Positions 51,855 through 60,642 are shown, numbered from the stretch's first letter. The stretch: 64,000 nt of DNA from Streptomyces sp. NBC_01716 (GCF_036248275.1 NZ_CP109181.1:7130001-7194000), one strand, 5' to 3'. The notes: generated by a model from the letters alone, not told the origin. Numbers and translations: made by a program.

Positions 51855-53289
51855 GCAAGAGCGTAGCAGTGTGGCCGAATTGGCGAAGGCTCTACGGGAA
51901 GAGCTCAACCGCTACTCACCTGATGGAAAGCTGCCGTCCAGCAGGGAGCTGGTCGAGCGGTACCGCGTCTCCCCGGTGACCGTCTCCCGCGCACTGGCCC
52001 AGCTCTCCGCCGAGGGCCTGGTCGTCACCCGTCCCGGCGCCGGATCCTTCCGCGCGCCCGCCCGCCCCGGCACACCGCGGCCGGGGGACACCTCCTGGCA
52101 GGAGGTCGCGCTCAGCGCCGACGCCACCACCGAACTTGTCCCGCGCAGCGTCGACTCCTCCGCCGTACTGACCACCCTCGCCGCGCCCCCACCCGGGGTG
52201 ATCGAGTTCAACGGCGGCTATCTGCACTCCTCCCTCCAGCCCGAACAGGCCATGGCCGGCGCCCTCGCCCGCGCCGGCAGACGCCCCGGCGCGTGGAGCC
52301 GCCCGCCCACCGACGGACTGCCCGAACTCCGCCAGTGGTTCGCCCGCGACATCGGCGACACCTGGACGGCCGCCGAACTCCTCGTCACCTCCGGCGGCCA
52401 GAGCGCCCTGACCACCGCCCTGCGCGCGCTCGCCCCGCCCGGCGCGCCCGTCCTCGTCGAATCACCCACCTATCCCGGCATGCTGGCCATCGCACGGGCC
52501 TCCGGACTGCGCCCCGTCCCCGTGCCCGTCGACCCCGACGGCGTACGCCCCGAACTCCTCGCCGCCGCCTTCCGGGCCACCGGCGCACGCGTGTTCGTCT
52601 GTCAGCCCCTCTTCCAGAACCCCACCGGGGCCGTCCTCTCCCCGGCACGGCGGCCCGAGGTGCTGCGCATCGCCCACGAGGCGGGCGCCTTCGTCATCGA
52701 GGACGACTTCGTACGTCTCCTCGCCCACGAGGACGCGGGCCCGCTGCCCCGCCCCCTCGCCGCCGACGACCACGACGGAGTCGTCGTCCATGTCCGCTCC
52801 CTCACCAAGGCGACCTCGCCCAGCTTCCGGGTCGGGGTGCTGGCCGCCCGGGGCCCGGTGCTCGAACGTCTCCGCGCCATCCATGTCGTCGACTGCTTCT
52901 TCGTCGCTCGCCCCCTCCAGGAAGCGGCCCTCGAACTGGTCGGCTCACCCGCCTGGAACCGCCATCTGCGCTTCCTCCCGGGCGAGTTGCGCGACCGCAG
53001 GAACGCCATGACCGGGGCCGTCGGCCGGCACCTGCCCGAACTGGCCCTCCCGTACATCCCGTCAGGCGGCTATCACCTGTGGCTGCGCCTGCCGGACGGC
53101 ACCGACGAACAGGCCCTCGTCTCCGCCGCCCTGCGCGCGGGCGTCGCCGTCACCCCCGGCCGCCCGTACTTCTGTGCCGAACCCTCCGCAGCCCATCTGC
53201 GGCTGGGGTATGCGGCCGTCGCGGGACCGCAGGAGATCGCCGACGGCGTGCGGCGACTGCGGACCGCCTGCGACGAGGTGCTGAGCTGA
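51853..53289 (+). CDS. MocR-family regulator (GntR wing helix fused to aminotransferase-like domain)
   Basis: The 478-residue protein has an N-terminal GntR winged helix (about residues 1-75, LPSSRELVERYRVSPVTVSR) and a fold-type I aminotransferase domain (about 110-478) with SGGQSALTTALRAL, the PLP-binding lysine in RSLTKATSPSFRVG and a C-terminal arginine in AAHLRLGYAAV. MocR proteins use PLP or a PLP-amino acid adduct to control neighbouring genes; the divergent EamA transporter is the obvious target. ATG 51853 is chosen because the DNA-binding domain begins there. Confidence 0.9.
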
Positions 53290-53293
53290 CCAC

Positions 53294-53368
53294 ATGCCTT
53301 GATCCCCCTTGCCCGCATTCCAGATGCCCGGATCCCAGATGCCTTGATCCCACATGCCTTGATCGTGG
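53294..53368. repeat. 15-bp imperfect tandem repeat, five copies
   Basis: Five consecutive 15-bp units: ATGCCTTGATCCCCC, TTGCCCGCATTCCAG, ATGCCCGGATCCCAG, ATGCCTTGATCCCAC, ATGCCTTGATCGTGG. The array begins 4 bp after the MocR stop and ends 44 bp before the GNAT start, so it occupies most of that intergenic region. Confidence 0.85.
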
Positions 53369-53412
53369 CATCCGCCACTGACAATCGGCCCGCCACCTGG
53401 CAGCCTTCCGCC

Positions 53413-53865
53413 ATGACCGAGACGACGACCCCCGCGACCTCCGCCGCGTACGAGATCTCGACCGACCCCGCACGCCTCGACGCGGACCGGATCCACCAGT
53501 GGCTCTCGACGGACGCGTACTGGGCGCTCGGCCGCGACCGGGACGTCCAGGACAAGGCGATCGCCGGATCGCTCAACTTCGGTGCGTACGACGCCGACTC
53601 GGGCGAACAGGTCGCCTACGCCCGCGTCGTCACCGATCACGCCACCTTCGCCTGGCTCTGCGACGTGTACGTCGCCCCCGTCGCCCGAGGCAAGGGGCTC
53701 GGCACCGAACTCGTCGCCGCCGTACGTGATCACCTCACCCCCCTGGGGGTGCGGCGCATGATGCTGGCCACGGAGGACGCCCACGGCGTGTACGAGAAGG
53801 TGGGGTTCAAGTCACTCGAAAACCCCCTGATGTGGATGACTCTGGACCTTCAGGTCCCCTCTTGA
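53413..53865 (+). CDS. GNAT-family N-acetyltransferase
   Basis: The 150-residue protein is a complete GNAT domain with the acetyl-CoA loop VYVAPVARGKGLGTEL and the C-terminal YEKVGFKSLENP. It should acetylate an amine of a small molecule or protein. ATG 53413 is the likely start. It lies behind the 15-bp repeat array, and a phosphatase-like gene follows 31 bp downstream. Confidence 0.88.
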   Translation: MTETTTPATSAAYEISTDPARLDADRIHQWLSTDAYWALGRDRDVQDKAIAGSLNFGAYDADSGEQVAYARVVTDHATFAWLCDVYVAPVARGKGLGTELVAAVRDHLTPLGVRRMMLATEDAHGVYEKVGFKSLENPLMWMTLDLQVPS

Positions 53866-53896
53866 CCTGTGCCGTTTTGGGGATCACGATCCCGGC

Positions 53897-54472
53897 ATGA
53901 GTGTTCGGGTCACGTTGGTCGCCGCCGCGCGCAGCTCAGCCCCACTTGCCGAACGATTCGACGACGACCGCCCCCTCGACCAGGCCGGCTGGCACGAGGT
54001 GCAGCTCGTCGCGCACTCGCTCGTGCCGCTGGCCGCCGCCGAGTTGCGCTACTGCTCGCCCACCGCGCGCAGCCGCGCCACCGGGGAGGCCCTCGGCTAC
54101 GCGCCCCTGGTCCAGCCGGCCCTCCGGGACTGCGACATGGGCCGCTGGCGCGGCTGCACCTTCGCGGACGTCGCCGCCCGTGAACCCGCCGCCGTGGACG
54201 CCTGGCTCGCCGACCCGCGCTCGGCCCCGCACGGCGGCGAACCGCTGCTGGCGTTCATCTCCCGTATAGGCGGCTGGCTGGACACACGCCCCGCAGACAA
54301 CATCGGCGCCATCGTGGCCGTCGCCGAACCGGCGGTCATCAGGGCGGCCATCGTCTACGCCCTGCACGCCCCCGCACCGACCTTCTGGAACGTGGACGTC
54401 CGCCCGCTCTCCACGGTCACTCTCATGGGCGCCCCGGGCCGCTGGAGCCTGCGCCTCGACGCCCGCGTCTGA
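53897..54472 (+). CDS. histidine-phosphatase-fold protein lacking the RHG motif
   Basis: The 191-residue protein resembles cobC/PGAM-type histidine phosphatases: YCSPTARSRATGEALGY matches the SSPxxRxxQTA region, CDMGRWRGCTFADV the DxxxGxW region and HGGEPLLAFISRIGGWLD the helper segment. However, the N-terminal strand reads TLVAAARSSAP instead of RHGxT, so the nucleophilic histidine is missing, and the second histidine (usually GH near residue 140) reads AEPAVIRAA. It is likely a non-catalytic binding protein. Confidence 0.75.
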   Translation: MSVRVTLVAAARSSAPLAERFDDDRPLDQAGWHEVQLVAHSLVPLAAAELRYCSPTARSRATGEALGYAPLVQPALRDCDMGRWRGCTFADVAAREPAAVDAWLADPRSAPHGGEPLLAFISRIGGWLDTRPADNIGAIVAVAEPAVIRAAIVYALHAPAPTFWNVDVRPLSTVTLMGAPGRWSLRLDARV

Positions 54473-54528
54473 CCGGGGCGCGCCGTGTGCTCGGTGTGCG
54501 CTGTGTGCGTGCCCCTGGCGCGAAGCGC

Positions 54529-55506
54529 TCAGCCCGCCGTCGCGAACGCGTCGACGCCCGTCAGTTCGGCGGAGAGCCGCCAGAGCCGCGCCGCCTGCTC
54601 GGGGTCCGCCGCGTATGTACGTACCCCGCCCTTGAAGTCGTCCTCGTCGGCGGGGCCGGCGATGTCGCAGTCCTCGCAGTACACCCCGCCCGCACCGGCC
54701 AGTCGCGGTGAACCAGCCGCCCACACCTGTGTGGCCGCGCCCTGCTCGGGTGACTTGAAGGAGGGGTTGAGCGGGTTGCCGCCCTCGTCGATCCAGCCGA
54801 AGCCCACCATCTCCTCCTTGGGAAGATGGCGCTGAAGCGGCGTGAGGATGCCACCGGGGTGCAGCGAGAAGGCCCGGACCCCGGCGTCCTTGCCGAGCGC
54901 GTCCAGATGGACGGCGAACAGCGCGTTGGCGGTCTTCGCCTGCCCATATGCCTGCCACTTGTCGTAACCCCGCTCGAACCGCACGTCGTCCCAGCGGATG
55001 GGGGAGCGGCGGTGACCTGCCGACGACACCGAGACGACACGGGCACCGCCCGGCTCGATCGCGGGCCAGAGGCGGTTGACGAGCGCGTAGTGGCCGAGGT
55101 GGTTCGTCGCGAACTGCGCCTCCCAGCCCGGTCCGACGCGGGTCTCGGGGCACGCCATGATCGCGGCGTTGTTGATCATCAGATCTATGCCGCGCCCGGA
55201 CGCGAGGAACCCCTCGGCGAACGCGCGGACGCTGTCGAGGTCACCGAGGTCGAGCTCGCCGACCTCGACCTTCCCCGCCGGTCCCTCGATCCCGGCGACG
55301 GCCTCCTCGGCGGCGGCGCGCCGCCTGGCGGGCACCACGACCCGAGCGCCCGCGCGGGCCAGCGCGCGCGTCGTCTCCAGCCCCAGCCCTGAGTAGCCGC
55401 CGGTGACGACCGCGAGCTTCCCGCCGAGGTCCACGCCCCGCAGAACCTCCTCGGCGGTGCTCGTCGCGCCGAAGCCTGAACCGATCTTGTGCTGAGGAGT
55501 AGTCAT
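54529..55506 (-). CDS. short-chain dehydrogenase (extended, protochlorophyllide-reductase-like)
   Basis: The 325-residue SDR has the cofactor motif TGGYSGLGLETTRALA, NNAAIM, catalytic Ser in SVSSAGHRRS and YGQAKTANALF with the active Tyr and Lys. An arginine-containing VPARRR after strand 2 favours NADP. ATG 55506. The long substrate loop suggests a larger hydrophobic substrate, not readable here. It is divergent from the HD-domain gene and convergent with the phosphatase-fold gene. Confidence 0.88.
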   Translation of the reverse strand: MTTPQHKIGSGFGATSTAEEVLRGVDLGGKLAVVTGGYSGLGLETTRALARAGARVVVPARRRAAAEEAVAGIEGPAGKVEVGELDLGDLDSVRAFAEGFLASGRGIDLMINNAAIMACPETRVGPGWEAQFATNHLGHYALVNRLWPAIEPGGARVVSVSSAGHRRSPIRWDDVRFERGYDKWQAYGQAKTANALFAVHLDALGKDAGVRAFSLHPGGILTPLQRHLPKEEMVGFGWIDEGGNPLNPSFKSPEQGAATQVWAAGSPRLAGAGGVYCEDCDIAGPADEDDFKGGVRTYAADPEQAARLWRLSAELTGVDAFATAG

Positions 55507-55700
55507 GGTCCGACGGTACGTATTGGAGCGTTCTTGAAGTCAAGCGGCCGACGGCGGTCGTGTACGGCGGCGCGCGCGTCCGGATCTGTGGGGCATCCGG
55601 CCCTGTGGTCATGGCACGCGCGTCACCGGCTCAGGAGACTGGAGAAGCGGGCCGGGGCGACCGGCTCCCCACACGGACCGGCGAGCAGAAGGACCAGGTG

Positions 55701-56354
55701 ATGACGATGGCCTACGACCCCTCCGCACCGGCGGGCGTGAGCGTGCCGGACACGAAGCTCGCGCGGGCGGCGACCGAGCTCGTACGTGACACCGTGAGCG
55801 AACTGATCTACGACCACTCGCGCCGCGTCTACTTCTTCGGCAGCCTCCAGGGGCGCAACCGCGATCTCGCCTTCGACCCCGAACTCCTCTACATCGGGGC
55901 CATGTTCCACGACCTGGGCCTCGGCGAGCCCTTCCACACCAGCGGCCGGCGCTTCGAGGTCGACAGCGCCGACGAGGCACGCCGCTTCCTCCGGGCGAAC
56001 CAGGTGCCCGAGGACAGCGTCCGGCGCGTCTGGACCGCGATCGCCCTGCACACGACCCCGGGCGTCCCCGAGTTCATGGAGCCGGAGGTGGCGCTGGTGA
56101 CCGCGGGCGTCGAGTACGACGTCCTCGGCATCGGGTACCACGACATCGGCGAGGACGACCGCACCGCCGTCGTCGCGCTGCACCCGCGTCCCGGCTTCAA
56201 GCAGCGCATCCTCGGCGCCTTCACCGACGGCGTCCGGCACAAGCCGGAGACCACCTTCGGCAACGTCAAGGCCGATGTCCTCGCCCACTACGTACCCGGC
56301 TTCGAGCGCGGCGACTTCGTGCGCACGATCCTGGACTCGCCGTGGCCCGAGTGA
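55701..56354 (+). CDS. HD-domain hydrolase
   Basis: The 217-residue protein has an HD-type metal site: His in YDHSRRVYFFG, the HD pair in GAMFHDLGLGE, and further ligands in AIALHTTPG and EYDVLGIG. Such small HD proteins include cyanamide hydratase-like enzymes and phosphohydrolases, and the HSxRVYxF spacing resembles the cyanamide hydratase group. ATG 55701 is preceded by AAGGACC. No partner gene indicates a substrate. Confidence 0.8.
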   Translation: MTMAYDPSAPAGVSVPDTKLARAATELVRDTVSELIYDHSRRVYFFGSLQGRNRDLAFDPELLYIGAMFHDLGLGEPFHTSGRRFEVDSADEARRFLRANQVPEDSVRRVWTAIALHTTPGVPEFMEPEVALVTAGVEYDVLGIGYHDIGEDDRTAVVALHPRPGFKQRILGAFTDGVRHKPETTFGNVKADVLAHYVPGFERGDFVRTILDSPWPE

Positions 56355-56397
56355 CGGTGGCCGTGGTGGCGTTCGACGGGGTGCGGCTTCGGTGCCT

Positions 56398-57105
56398 CTA
56401 CCAGGGCAGCGGACCCGTCACGTCGAAGTAGCCGCCGGTCGGGCCGTCCGGGCACACCTGGGCCATCCGTACGATGATCTCCGCCCCCTCCTCGACGGTC
56501 TGCGTACCGGTGTTCCCGTTCAGGTCCGTCTTTGTGTAGCCGGGCTCCACCGCGTTGATCCGGATGGCCGGGAACGCCTTCGCGTACTGGACCGTGATCA
56601 TGTTGACCACCGTCTTGGACGCCGGATAGGCCAGGCCCGGGTACGCGGCGGCCGGTGAGCCCGGCTCCGTCACCCTGACGATCGAGCCGAGGGAACTGCT
56701 GACGTTGACCACGACCGGGGCGGCCGACCGCTCCAGCAGCGGCAGGAACGCGTGGGTCACGCGCACCGTCCCGAAGACGTTCGTGTCGAAGACCGCGCGC
56801 ACGTCGTCGGCGGTCACCTCCCCGGCGCCGATCACGCCTCCGTCCGGCGTCCGCCCTTCGACGCCCGCGTTGTTGATCAGTACGTCCAGTCCGCCGTCCG
56901 CCTCGACGGTCTTCGCCGCGGCGGCGACGGACGCGTCGTCGGTGATGTCGATGACGAGCGGCCGCGCGCTCAGCAGCTCGGCGGCGCGGCGTCCGCGCTC
57001 CGGGTCGCGGCTGCCCAGGTAGACGGTGTGGCCCGCGGCGACGAGGCGGCGGGCGGTCTCGAAACCGAGGCCCTTGTTGGCCCCGGTGATCAGTGTCGTA
57101 GTCAT
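56398..57105 (-). CDS. short-chain dehydrogenase, carbonyl-reductase type
   Basis: The 235-residue SDR shows TGANKGLGFETARRL, NNAGVEG, Ser in VNVSSSLGS and YPASKTVVNM with the active-site Tyr and Lys, plus the VEPGYTKTDLN loop typical of carbonyl reductase-like members. The GSRDPERG after strand 2 favours NADP. GGAGG lies upstream of ATG 57105. It is divergent from an XRE regulator with an inverted repeat between them, a frequent Streptomyces pairing in which the regulator controls the reductase. Confidence 0.9.
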   Translation of the reverse strand: MTTTLITGANKGLGFETARRLVAAGHTVYLGSRDPERGRRAAELLSARPLVIDITDDASVAAAAKTVEADGGLDVLINNAGVEGRTPDGGVIGAGEVTADDVRAVFDTNVFGTVRVTHAFLPLLERSAAPVVVNVSSSLGSIVRVTEPGSPAAAYPGLAYPASKTVVNMITVQYAKAFPAIRINAVEPGYTKTDLNGNTGTQTVEEGAEIIVRMAQVCPDGPTGGYFDVTGPLPW

Positions 57106-57143
57106 GGCTTCAGCCTCCTGCCGAGGCGGATCGTCAACCAGAC

Positions 57144-57161
57144 GTCCCGTTTTCCTGGGAC
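57144..57161. promoter_or_regulatory. inverted repeat between the SDR and XRE genes
   Basis: GTCCC (57144-57148) and GGGAC (57157-57161) are inverted around TTTT-containing DNA, with flanking CCA/TGG. It lies 39 bp from the SDR ATG and 46 bp from the regulator ATG, a natural operator position. Confidence 0.55.
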
Positions 57162-57207
57162 TGGCGGTACCAGGACGGTGCGCCGTCCGGGGCGCACACT
57201 GGTGGAC

Positions 57208-58047
57208 ATGGCGGAAGCGGAGTTCGGACAGGCGGTGCACCGGTGGCGCGACCGGGTCTCCCCGGAGGCCGCCGGACTGACCACCGGCGGGCACCGGCGC
57301 GCGCCGGGACTGCGCCGCGAGGAACTGGCCATGCTGGCCGGCATCTCCGCGGACTATGTCACCCGGCTCGAACAGGGCCGCGCGGCCAACCCCTCGACAC
57401 AGGTCGTCGAGTCCCTGGCCAGAGCCCTGCGGCTGTCGGCCACGGAACGCGAGCACCTGTTCCGGCTGGCCGGGCTGGTGCCGCCGGGGGCGGACACCGT
57501 ACCGGCGTATCTCAGCGCGAGCGTCCAGCGCCTGCTGGACAGACTCGCCGGGACGCCTGTCGCGGTGTACGACGCGTCCTGGACGCTGCTCACGGCCAAC
57601 CCGCCGTACGCGGCGCTGATGGGAGATCCCTCCGACTGGCGCGGCAACGCGCGCAACGGCGTGTGGCGGCACTTCCTGGGCCCCGGCACGCGGGCACGGC
57701 ACACGCCCGAGTCACTGCGCCTGTTCGAGACCGCGCTGGTCTCCGACCTGCGTGCCGCCGCCGGCCGCTATCCGGCCGACGGGCGGCTGCGGCGGCTGGT
57801 CGCGGAACTGCGCGCCGGCAGCGAGCGGTTCGCGGAGCTGTGGGACTCCGGGACCGTCGGCCGCCACGAGGCCGCGCGCAAGACGATCGACCACCCGCAG
57901 GTGGGGGCGGTGACGCTGGACTGCGACGTACTCACCGTGGCCGGGAGCGACCTGCGCGTCATGATCTACACGGCCGAGCCCGGCACGGAGGACGCGGAAC
58001 GCCTCGCGCTGCTCACGGTGCTTGGCACACAGACGCTGGTCGGATAG
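57208..58047 (+). CDS. XRE-family regulator with MmyB-like ligand domain
   Basis: The 279-residue protein has a helix-turn-helix at about residues 15-80 (PGLRREELAMLAGISADYVT, RLEQGRAANPS) and the MmyB-like PAS-type domain (about 105-275, PVAVYDASWTLLTANPPYAALMG, ending in LRVMIYTAEPGTEDAERLALL). Members bind fatty-acid-like or other small ligands and usually control a divergent oxidoreductase. ATG 57208 is chosen; GTG 57202 is in frame just before it. Confidence 0.9.
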   Translation: MAEAEFGQAVHRWRDRVSPEAAGLTTGGHRRAPGLRREELAMLAGISADYVTRLEQGRAANPSTQVVESLARALRLSATEREHLFRLAGLVPPGADTVPAYLSASVQRLLDRLAGTPVAVYDASWTLLTANPPYAALMGDPSDWRGNARNGVWRHFLGPGTRARHTPESLRLFETALVSDLRAAAGRYPADGRLRRLVAELRAGSERFAELWDSGTVGRHEAARKTIDHPQVGAVTLDCDVLTVAGSDLRVMIYTAEPGTEDAERLALLTVLGTQTLVG

Positions 58048-58104
58048 ACCGGGGCGGACCGCGCGTCCCGGAAGCACTCGCTCTCCGGGGTGACCAGCTC
58101 GGCG

Positions 58105-58464
58105 CCCTTCGTACGACGTCCGTCACCCCGTCCTCGTCCAGCTCCGCCGAGCTGCTGAACGGCATGCTCACCTCCAGGATCACGAAGCCGTACAGAAGCG
58201 ACACCGCGTGGACCGTGGTGTGCGGCAGCACTCTCAAGGAGGGTGAGAGCGAGGGCCTGCCCGTCTGGAGCCGCCACGTCGGCGACCCGATCCTGGCCGG
58301 CGATCTGACCCGCCGCGTGGCCTACGCCCTGTTCATGGTGGAGGCGCTCACCGACGACACCCTGATCCAGGAGGCCCCGGCGATCGTCGGCTGCCGTACC
58401 CCCAGTGCCCTGGCCCACGCGAAGGGCCTCAACGACCGTGCCTGGCGGGCCGGTCGGGCCCTGT
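58105..58464 (+). pseudogene. coding-like fragment with no start or stop of its own
   Basis: Between the XRE and TetR genes (58048-58478) one plus-strand frame has strong GC3 codon use and reads as a sensible protein: GMLTSRITKPYRSDTAWTVV, LPVWSRHVGDPILAGDLTRR, VAYALFMVEALTDDTLIQEA, VGCRTPSALAHAKGLNDRA. No plausible start with a ribosome site precedes it and no stop follows before it runs into antisense DNA of the TetR gene; a TTA codon lies at the end. It looks like the internal piece of a lost gene. I do not recognise the family. Confidence 0.35.
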
Positions 58465-58478
58465 TACGACGCCGGGCC

Positions 58479-59057
58479 TCACCCCAGCGACGCGCTCGCC
58501 GCGCGCAGCTCGTCCAGGGCCGTCAGGACGTACCCGGCCAGTTGGTCGTCCGCGCCCCTGGCGCCGTCGGACCATTCGGCGTAGCCCCGTTTGAAGGCGA
58601 GGAGGCCCAGTTCACCGGCGAGCGCCGCGGTCGGACCCGGTATGCCGCGAGCCGCCAGAGCGGTTGTCATCGCGGCCGCGAGGCTGACGCTCTTGAGGGC
58701 GTCACGCTCCTGGAGCTCGGCGCTGGCGGCGACGGCGGCCTTCAGGCGAGGGGCGAGGTCCCGGTTCATGGCGCCCATCGCGCCGGAGGCACGCTCAAGA
58801 CCGGCGGCGACCGCCTGGAGCGGCCCGGCGTCGTCGGGCGCTTCGGCGATCCCCTCGGCCAGCAGCCGGCTCAGCGTCTCCTGACCGGCCACCAGCAGTT
58901 CGCGCTTGTCGGGGAAGTGCCGGAAGAAGGTGCTCTTGGTGACCCCGGCGCGCTCGGCGATCTGCGCGACCGTCGTCGCGTCGTACCCCTGCTCGGTGAA
59001 GAGGTCGACCGCCGCGACGACAAGACGTTCGCGCGCCCCTGGTTCCCATCGGCCCAT
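58479..59057 (-). CDS. TetR-family repressor
   Basis: The 192-residue protein has the TetR helix-turn-helix at about residues 8-55 (AAVDLFTEQGYDATTVAQIA, ERAGVTKSTFFRHFPDKREL) and a helical ligand domain. ATG 59057. It is divergent from the epimerase-like gene at 59143, and the 85 bp between them are almost wholly an inverted repeat (59073-59125), so it should repress both promoters until a small molecule binds. Confidence 0.92.
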   Translation of the reverse strand: MGRWEPGARERLVVAAVDLFTEQGYDATTVAQIAERAGVTKSTFFRHFPDKRELLVAGQETLSRLLAEGIAEAPDDAGPLQAVAAGLERASGAMGAMNRDLAPRLKAAVAASAELQERDALKSVSLAAAMTTALAARGIPGPTAALAGELGLLAFKRGYAEWSDGARGADDQLAGYVLTALDELRAASASLG

Positions 59058-59072
59058 GGCCGCATTCTACGT

Positions 59073-59125
59073 GATGGGACTCTTGTCCCGTCACTCTGCT
59101 ACAGTGACGGGATAAGAGTCCCATC
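59073..59125. promoter_or_regulatory. 53-bp inverted repeat, TetR operator pair
   Basis: Two 23-bp arms (59073-59095 and 59103-59125) match at 22 of 23 positions around a 7-bp centre CTGCTAC. Each arm also contains a smaller dyad, GGGAC-TCTT-GTCCC on the left and GGGAT-AAGA-GTCCC on the right, which look like two repressor dimer sites. The site fills the TetR/epimerase promoter region. Confidence 0.88.
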
Positions 59126-59142
59126 GCTCGCGGGAGATTTCC

Positions 59143-60024
59143 ATGCGCGTCTTTGTCACTGGCGGCACCGGTCTGATCGGTTCCGCCGTCGTCGCCGAAC
59201 TGCTCGGCAACGGCCACACGGTCCTCGCCCTCGCCCGCTCCGACGCGTCCGCGCTGGTCGCCGAGACGGCCGGCGCCGAGCCGCTCCGGGGAGGGCTCGC
59301 CGATCTGGACGTCCTTCGCGTCGGCGCCGGCCAGGCCGACGGGGTGATCCACTTGGCGTTCGCCAACGACTTCAGCAGCCCGGAGGCCGTCGAGAAGGCG
59401 GTCGCCGAGGAAAGCGCCGCCATCGCGGCCCTCGGCGAGGAACTCGTCGGCAGCGACCGCCCCTTCGTCACCGCCTCGGGCACACCGCATGTGCCGGGCC
59501 GTGCCTCCACCGAGTCGGACCCGCCGGCGACCGAGGGTCCTGTCGGGGGTCGCGGTCGCGCGGTCATGGGGGCCCTGGGCCTGGCCTCGCGCGGGGTCAG
59601 GAGCACGGCCGTACGTCTGCCGCGTACGGTTCACCACCAGGGCGCGGGCGGGTTCGCCGGTCTGCTGACCGGCATCGCACGCCGGACCGGAGTGTCCGGC
59701 TACCCGGGCGATGGCGCACAGCGCTGGCCGGCCGTCCACGCGCTCGACGCGGCCGTGCTCTTCCGGCTCGCCCTGGAGGGGGCACCGGCCGGCAGCTCCT
59801 GGCACGCAGTGGCCGACGAGGGCGACAGTGTGCGGGACATCGCCGAGGTCATCGGCCGACGGCTGGGCGTGCCGGTCGAGTCGGTGCCGCCGGAGACCTA
59901 CGGCGCTCTGGGCCCGATCTTCGCGGCGGACCAGCCCTCGTCCAGCGCCCACACCCGGGGGACCCTCGGCTGGGAGCCGAGGCACCCGAGCCTTCTGGCG
60001 GACCTGGAGAACATAAAGCCCTGA
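59143..60024 (+). CDS. NAD(P)-dependent epimerase/dehydratase-like SDR
   Basis: The 293-residue protein is an extended/atypical SDR: FVTGGTGLIGSAVVAELLGN at the N-terminus, GVIHLAFAND and, late, AVHALDAAVLFRLALEGAPA, as in NAD-dependent epimerase/dehydratase proteins. The catalytic YxxxK is not evident where expected (GGRGRAVMGAL), so it is the atypical group in which the active site is altered. ATG 59143 follows GGGAGA. It is under the control of the divergent TetR repressor and likely handles a compound sensed by it. Confidence 0.88.
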   Translation: MRVFVTGGTGLIGSAVVAELLGNGHTVLALARSDASALVAETAGAEPLRGGLADLDVLRVGAGQADGVIHLAFANDFSSPEAVEKAVAEESAAIAALGEELVGSDRPFVTASGTPHVPGRASTESDPPATEGPVGGRGRAVMGALGLASRGVRSTAVRLPRTVHHQGAGGFAGLLTGIARRTGVSGYPGDGAQRWPAVHALDAAVLFRLALEGAPAGSSWHAVADEGDSVRDIAEVIGRRLGVPVESVPPETYGALGPIFAADQPSSSAHTRGTLGWEPRHPSLLADLENIKP

Positions 60025-60064
60025 CGGAGGCCGGAGTGGCGTGGCCGAGTGCCCGAGCTGACGG

Positions 60065-60640
60065 TCACTCCGCTGATCTGGGTTTTTTGCGCTGGTTGGC
60101 GTTGAACCGCGCTTTCTTCTGACGATTGCCGCACGTGTTCATGTCGCACCATTTGCGGGTGCGGCTTTGGCTGGTGTCGAAGAAGGCGGCTCGGCAGGTC
60201 GGTGAGGCGCACAGGGCCAGTTTTCCGTCTCGTTCCCCCGAGAGGATGCTGATCGCGTCGGCGGCGATCACGCTGAGGGCGTCTTCCACGCGGGAAGCCG
60301 GGCTGAGCTGCCATTGCCGCTTGCCCTCGGGCGTCAGGATGGCCGCGGCCCGACCCTGAGCACTGCGGTTGTTGATGACGTGGACGGCAGATGCGGGGAG
60401 AGCGTCCTGGATCGCGGCCGCTGTCGCGGCGGCGTGGATCGACTCCCTCAGTTCCCGGGCGAGGCCGAGCTGGGCGGTGGTGCAGGAGTCCACGGCGAGG
60501 CCGTACACGGCCAGCCAGTCGACGAGTCGCCGCGGTGTGGGAATGCGCTCCACGGCGTCGCCATGACGCTCCGACAGAGTCCCCGTGAAGCTGGTTGCCA
60601 GCACCGAACCGAGGCGGAAGTCAGGGAAGCCGGCACGCAT
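60065..60640 (-). CDS. CGNR zinc-finger protein (ABATE/DUF1470 domain)
   Basis: The 191-residue protein has the stress-induced ABATE-like N-terminal domain (about 1-130) and a C-terminal CGNR zinc finger: CASPTCRAAFFD..TRKWCDMNTCGNRQK, with four cysteines and the defining CGNR. Such proteins are probable transcription regulators. ATG 60640. The gene is divergent from an epoxide hydrolase; the 81 bp between them carry a 17-bp sequence twice (60643-60701), one copy right against this start codon, so it probably controls both. Confidence 0.9.
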   Translation of the reverse strand: MRAGFPDFRLGSVLATSFTGTLSERHGDAVERIPTPRRLVDWLAVYGLAVDSCTTAQLGLARELRESIHAAATAAAIQDALPASAVHVINNRSAQGRAAAILTPEGKRQWQLSPASRVEDALSVIAADAISILSGERDGKLALCASPTCRAAFFDTSQSRTRKWCDMNTCGNRQKKARFNANQRKKPRSAE

Positions 60641-60642
60641 GG

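Noticed and set aside
53294..53368. 15-bp repeats as a CRISPR array
   Set aside because: Units are contiguous with no spacers, too short, and no cas genes are present.
53073..53576. Minus-strand frame with a repeated Gly-Ile-Lys-Ala pattern
   Set aside because: The pattern is only the 15-bp tandem repeat read in frame; no start site and it overlaps two real genes.
57243..60122. Plus-strand open frame of 959 codons crossing XRE, TetR and epimerase genes
   Set aside because: It runs out of frame through three well-supported genes on both strands; only the piece at 58105-58464 looks coding.
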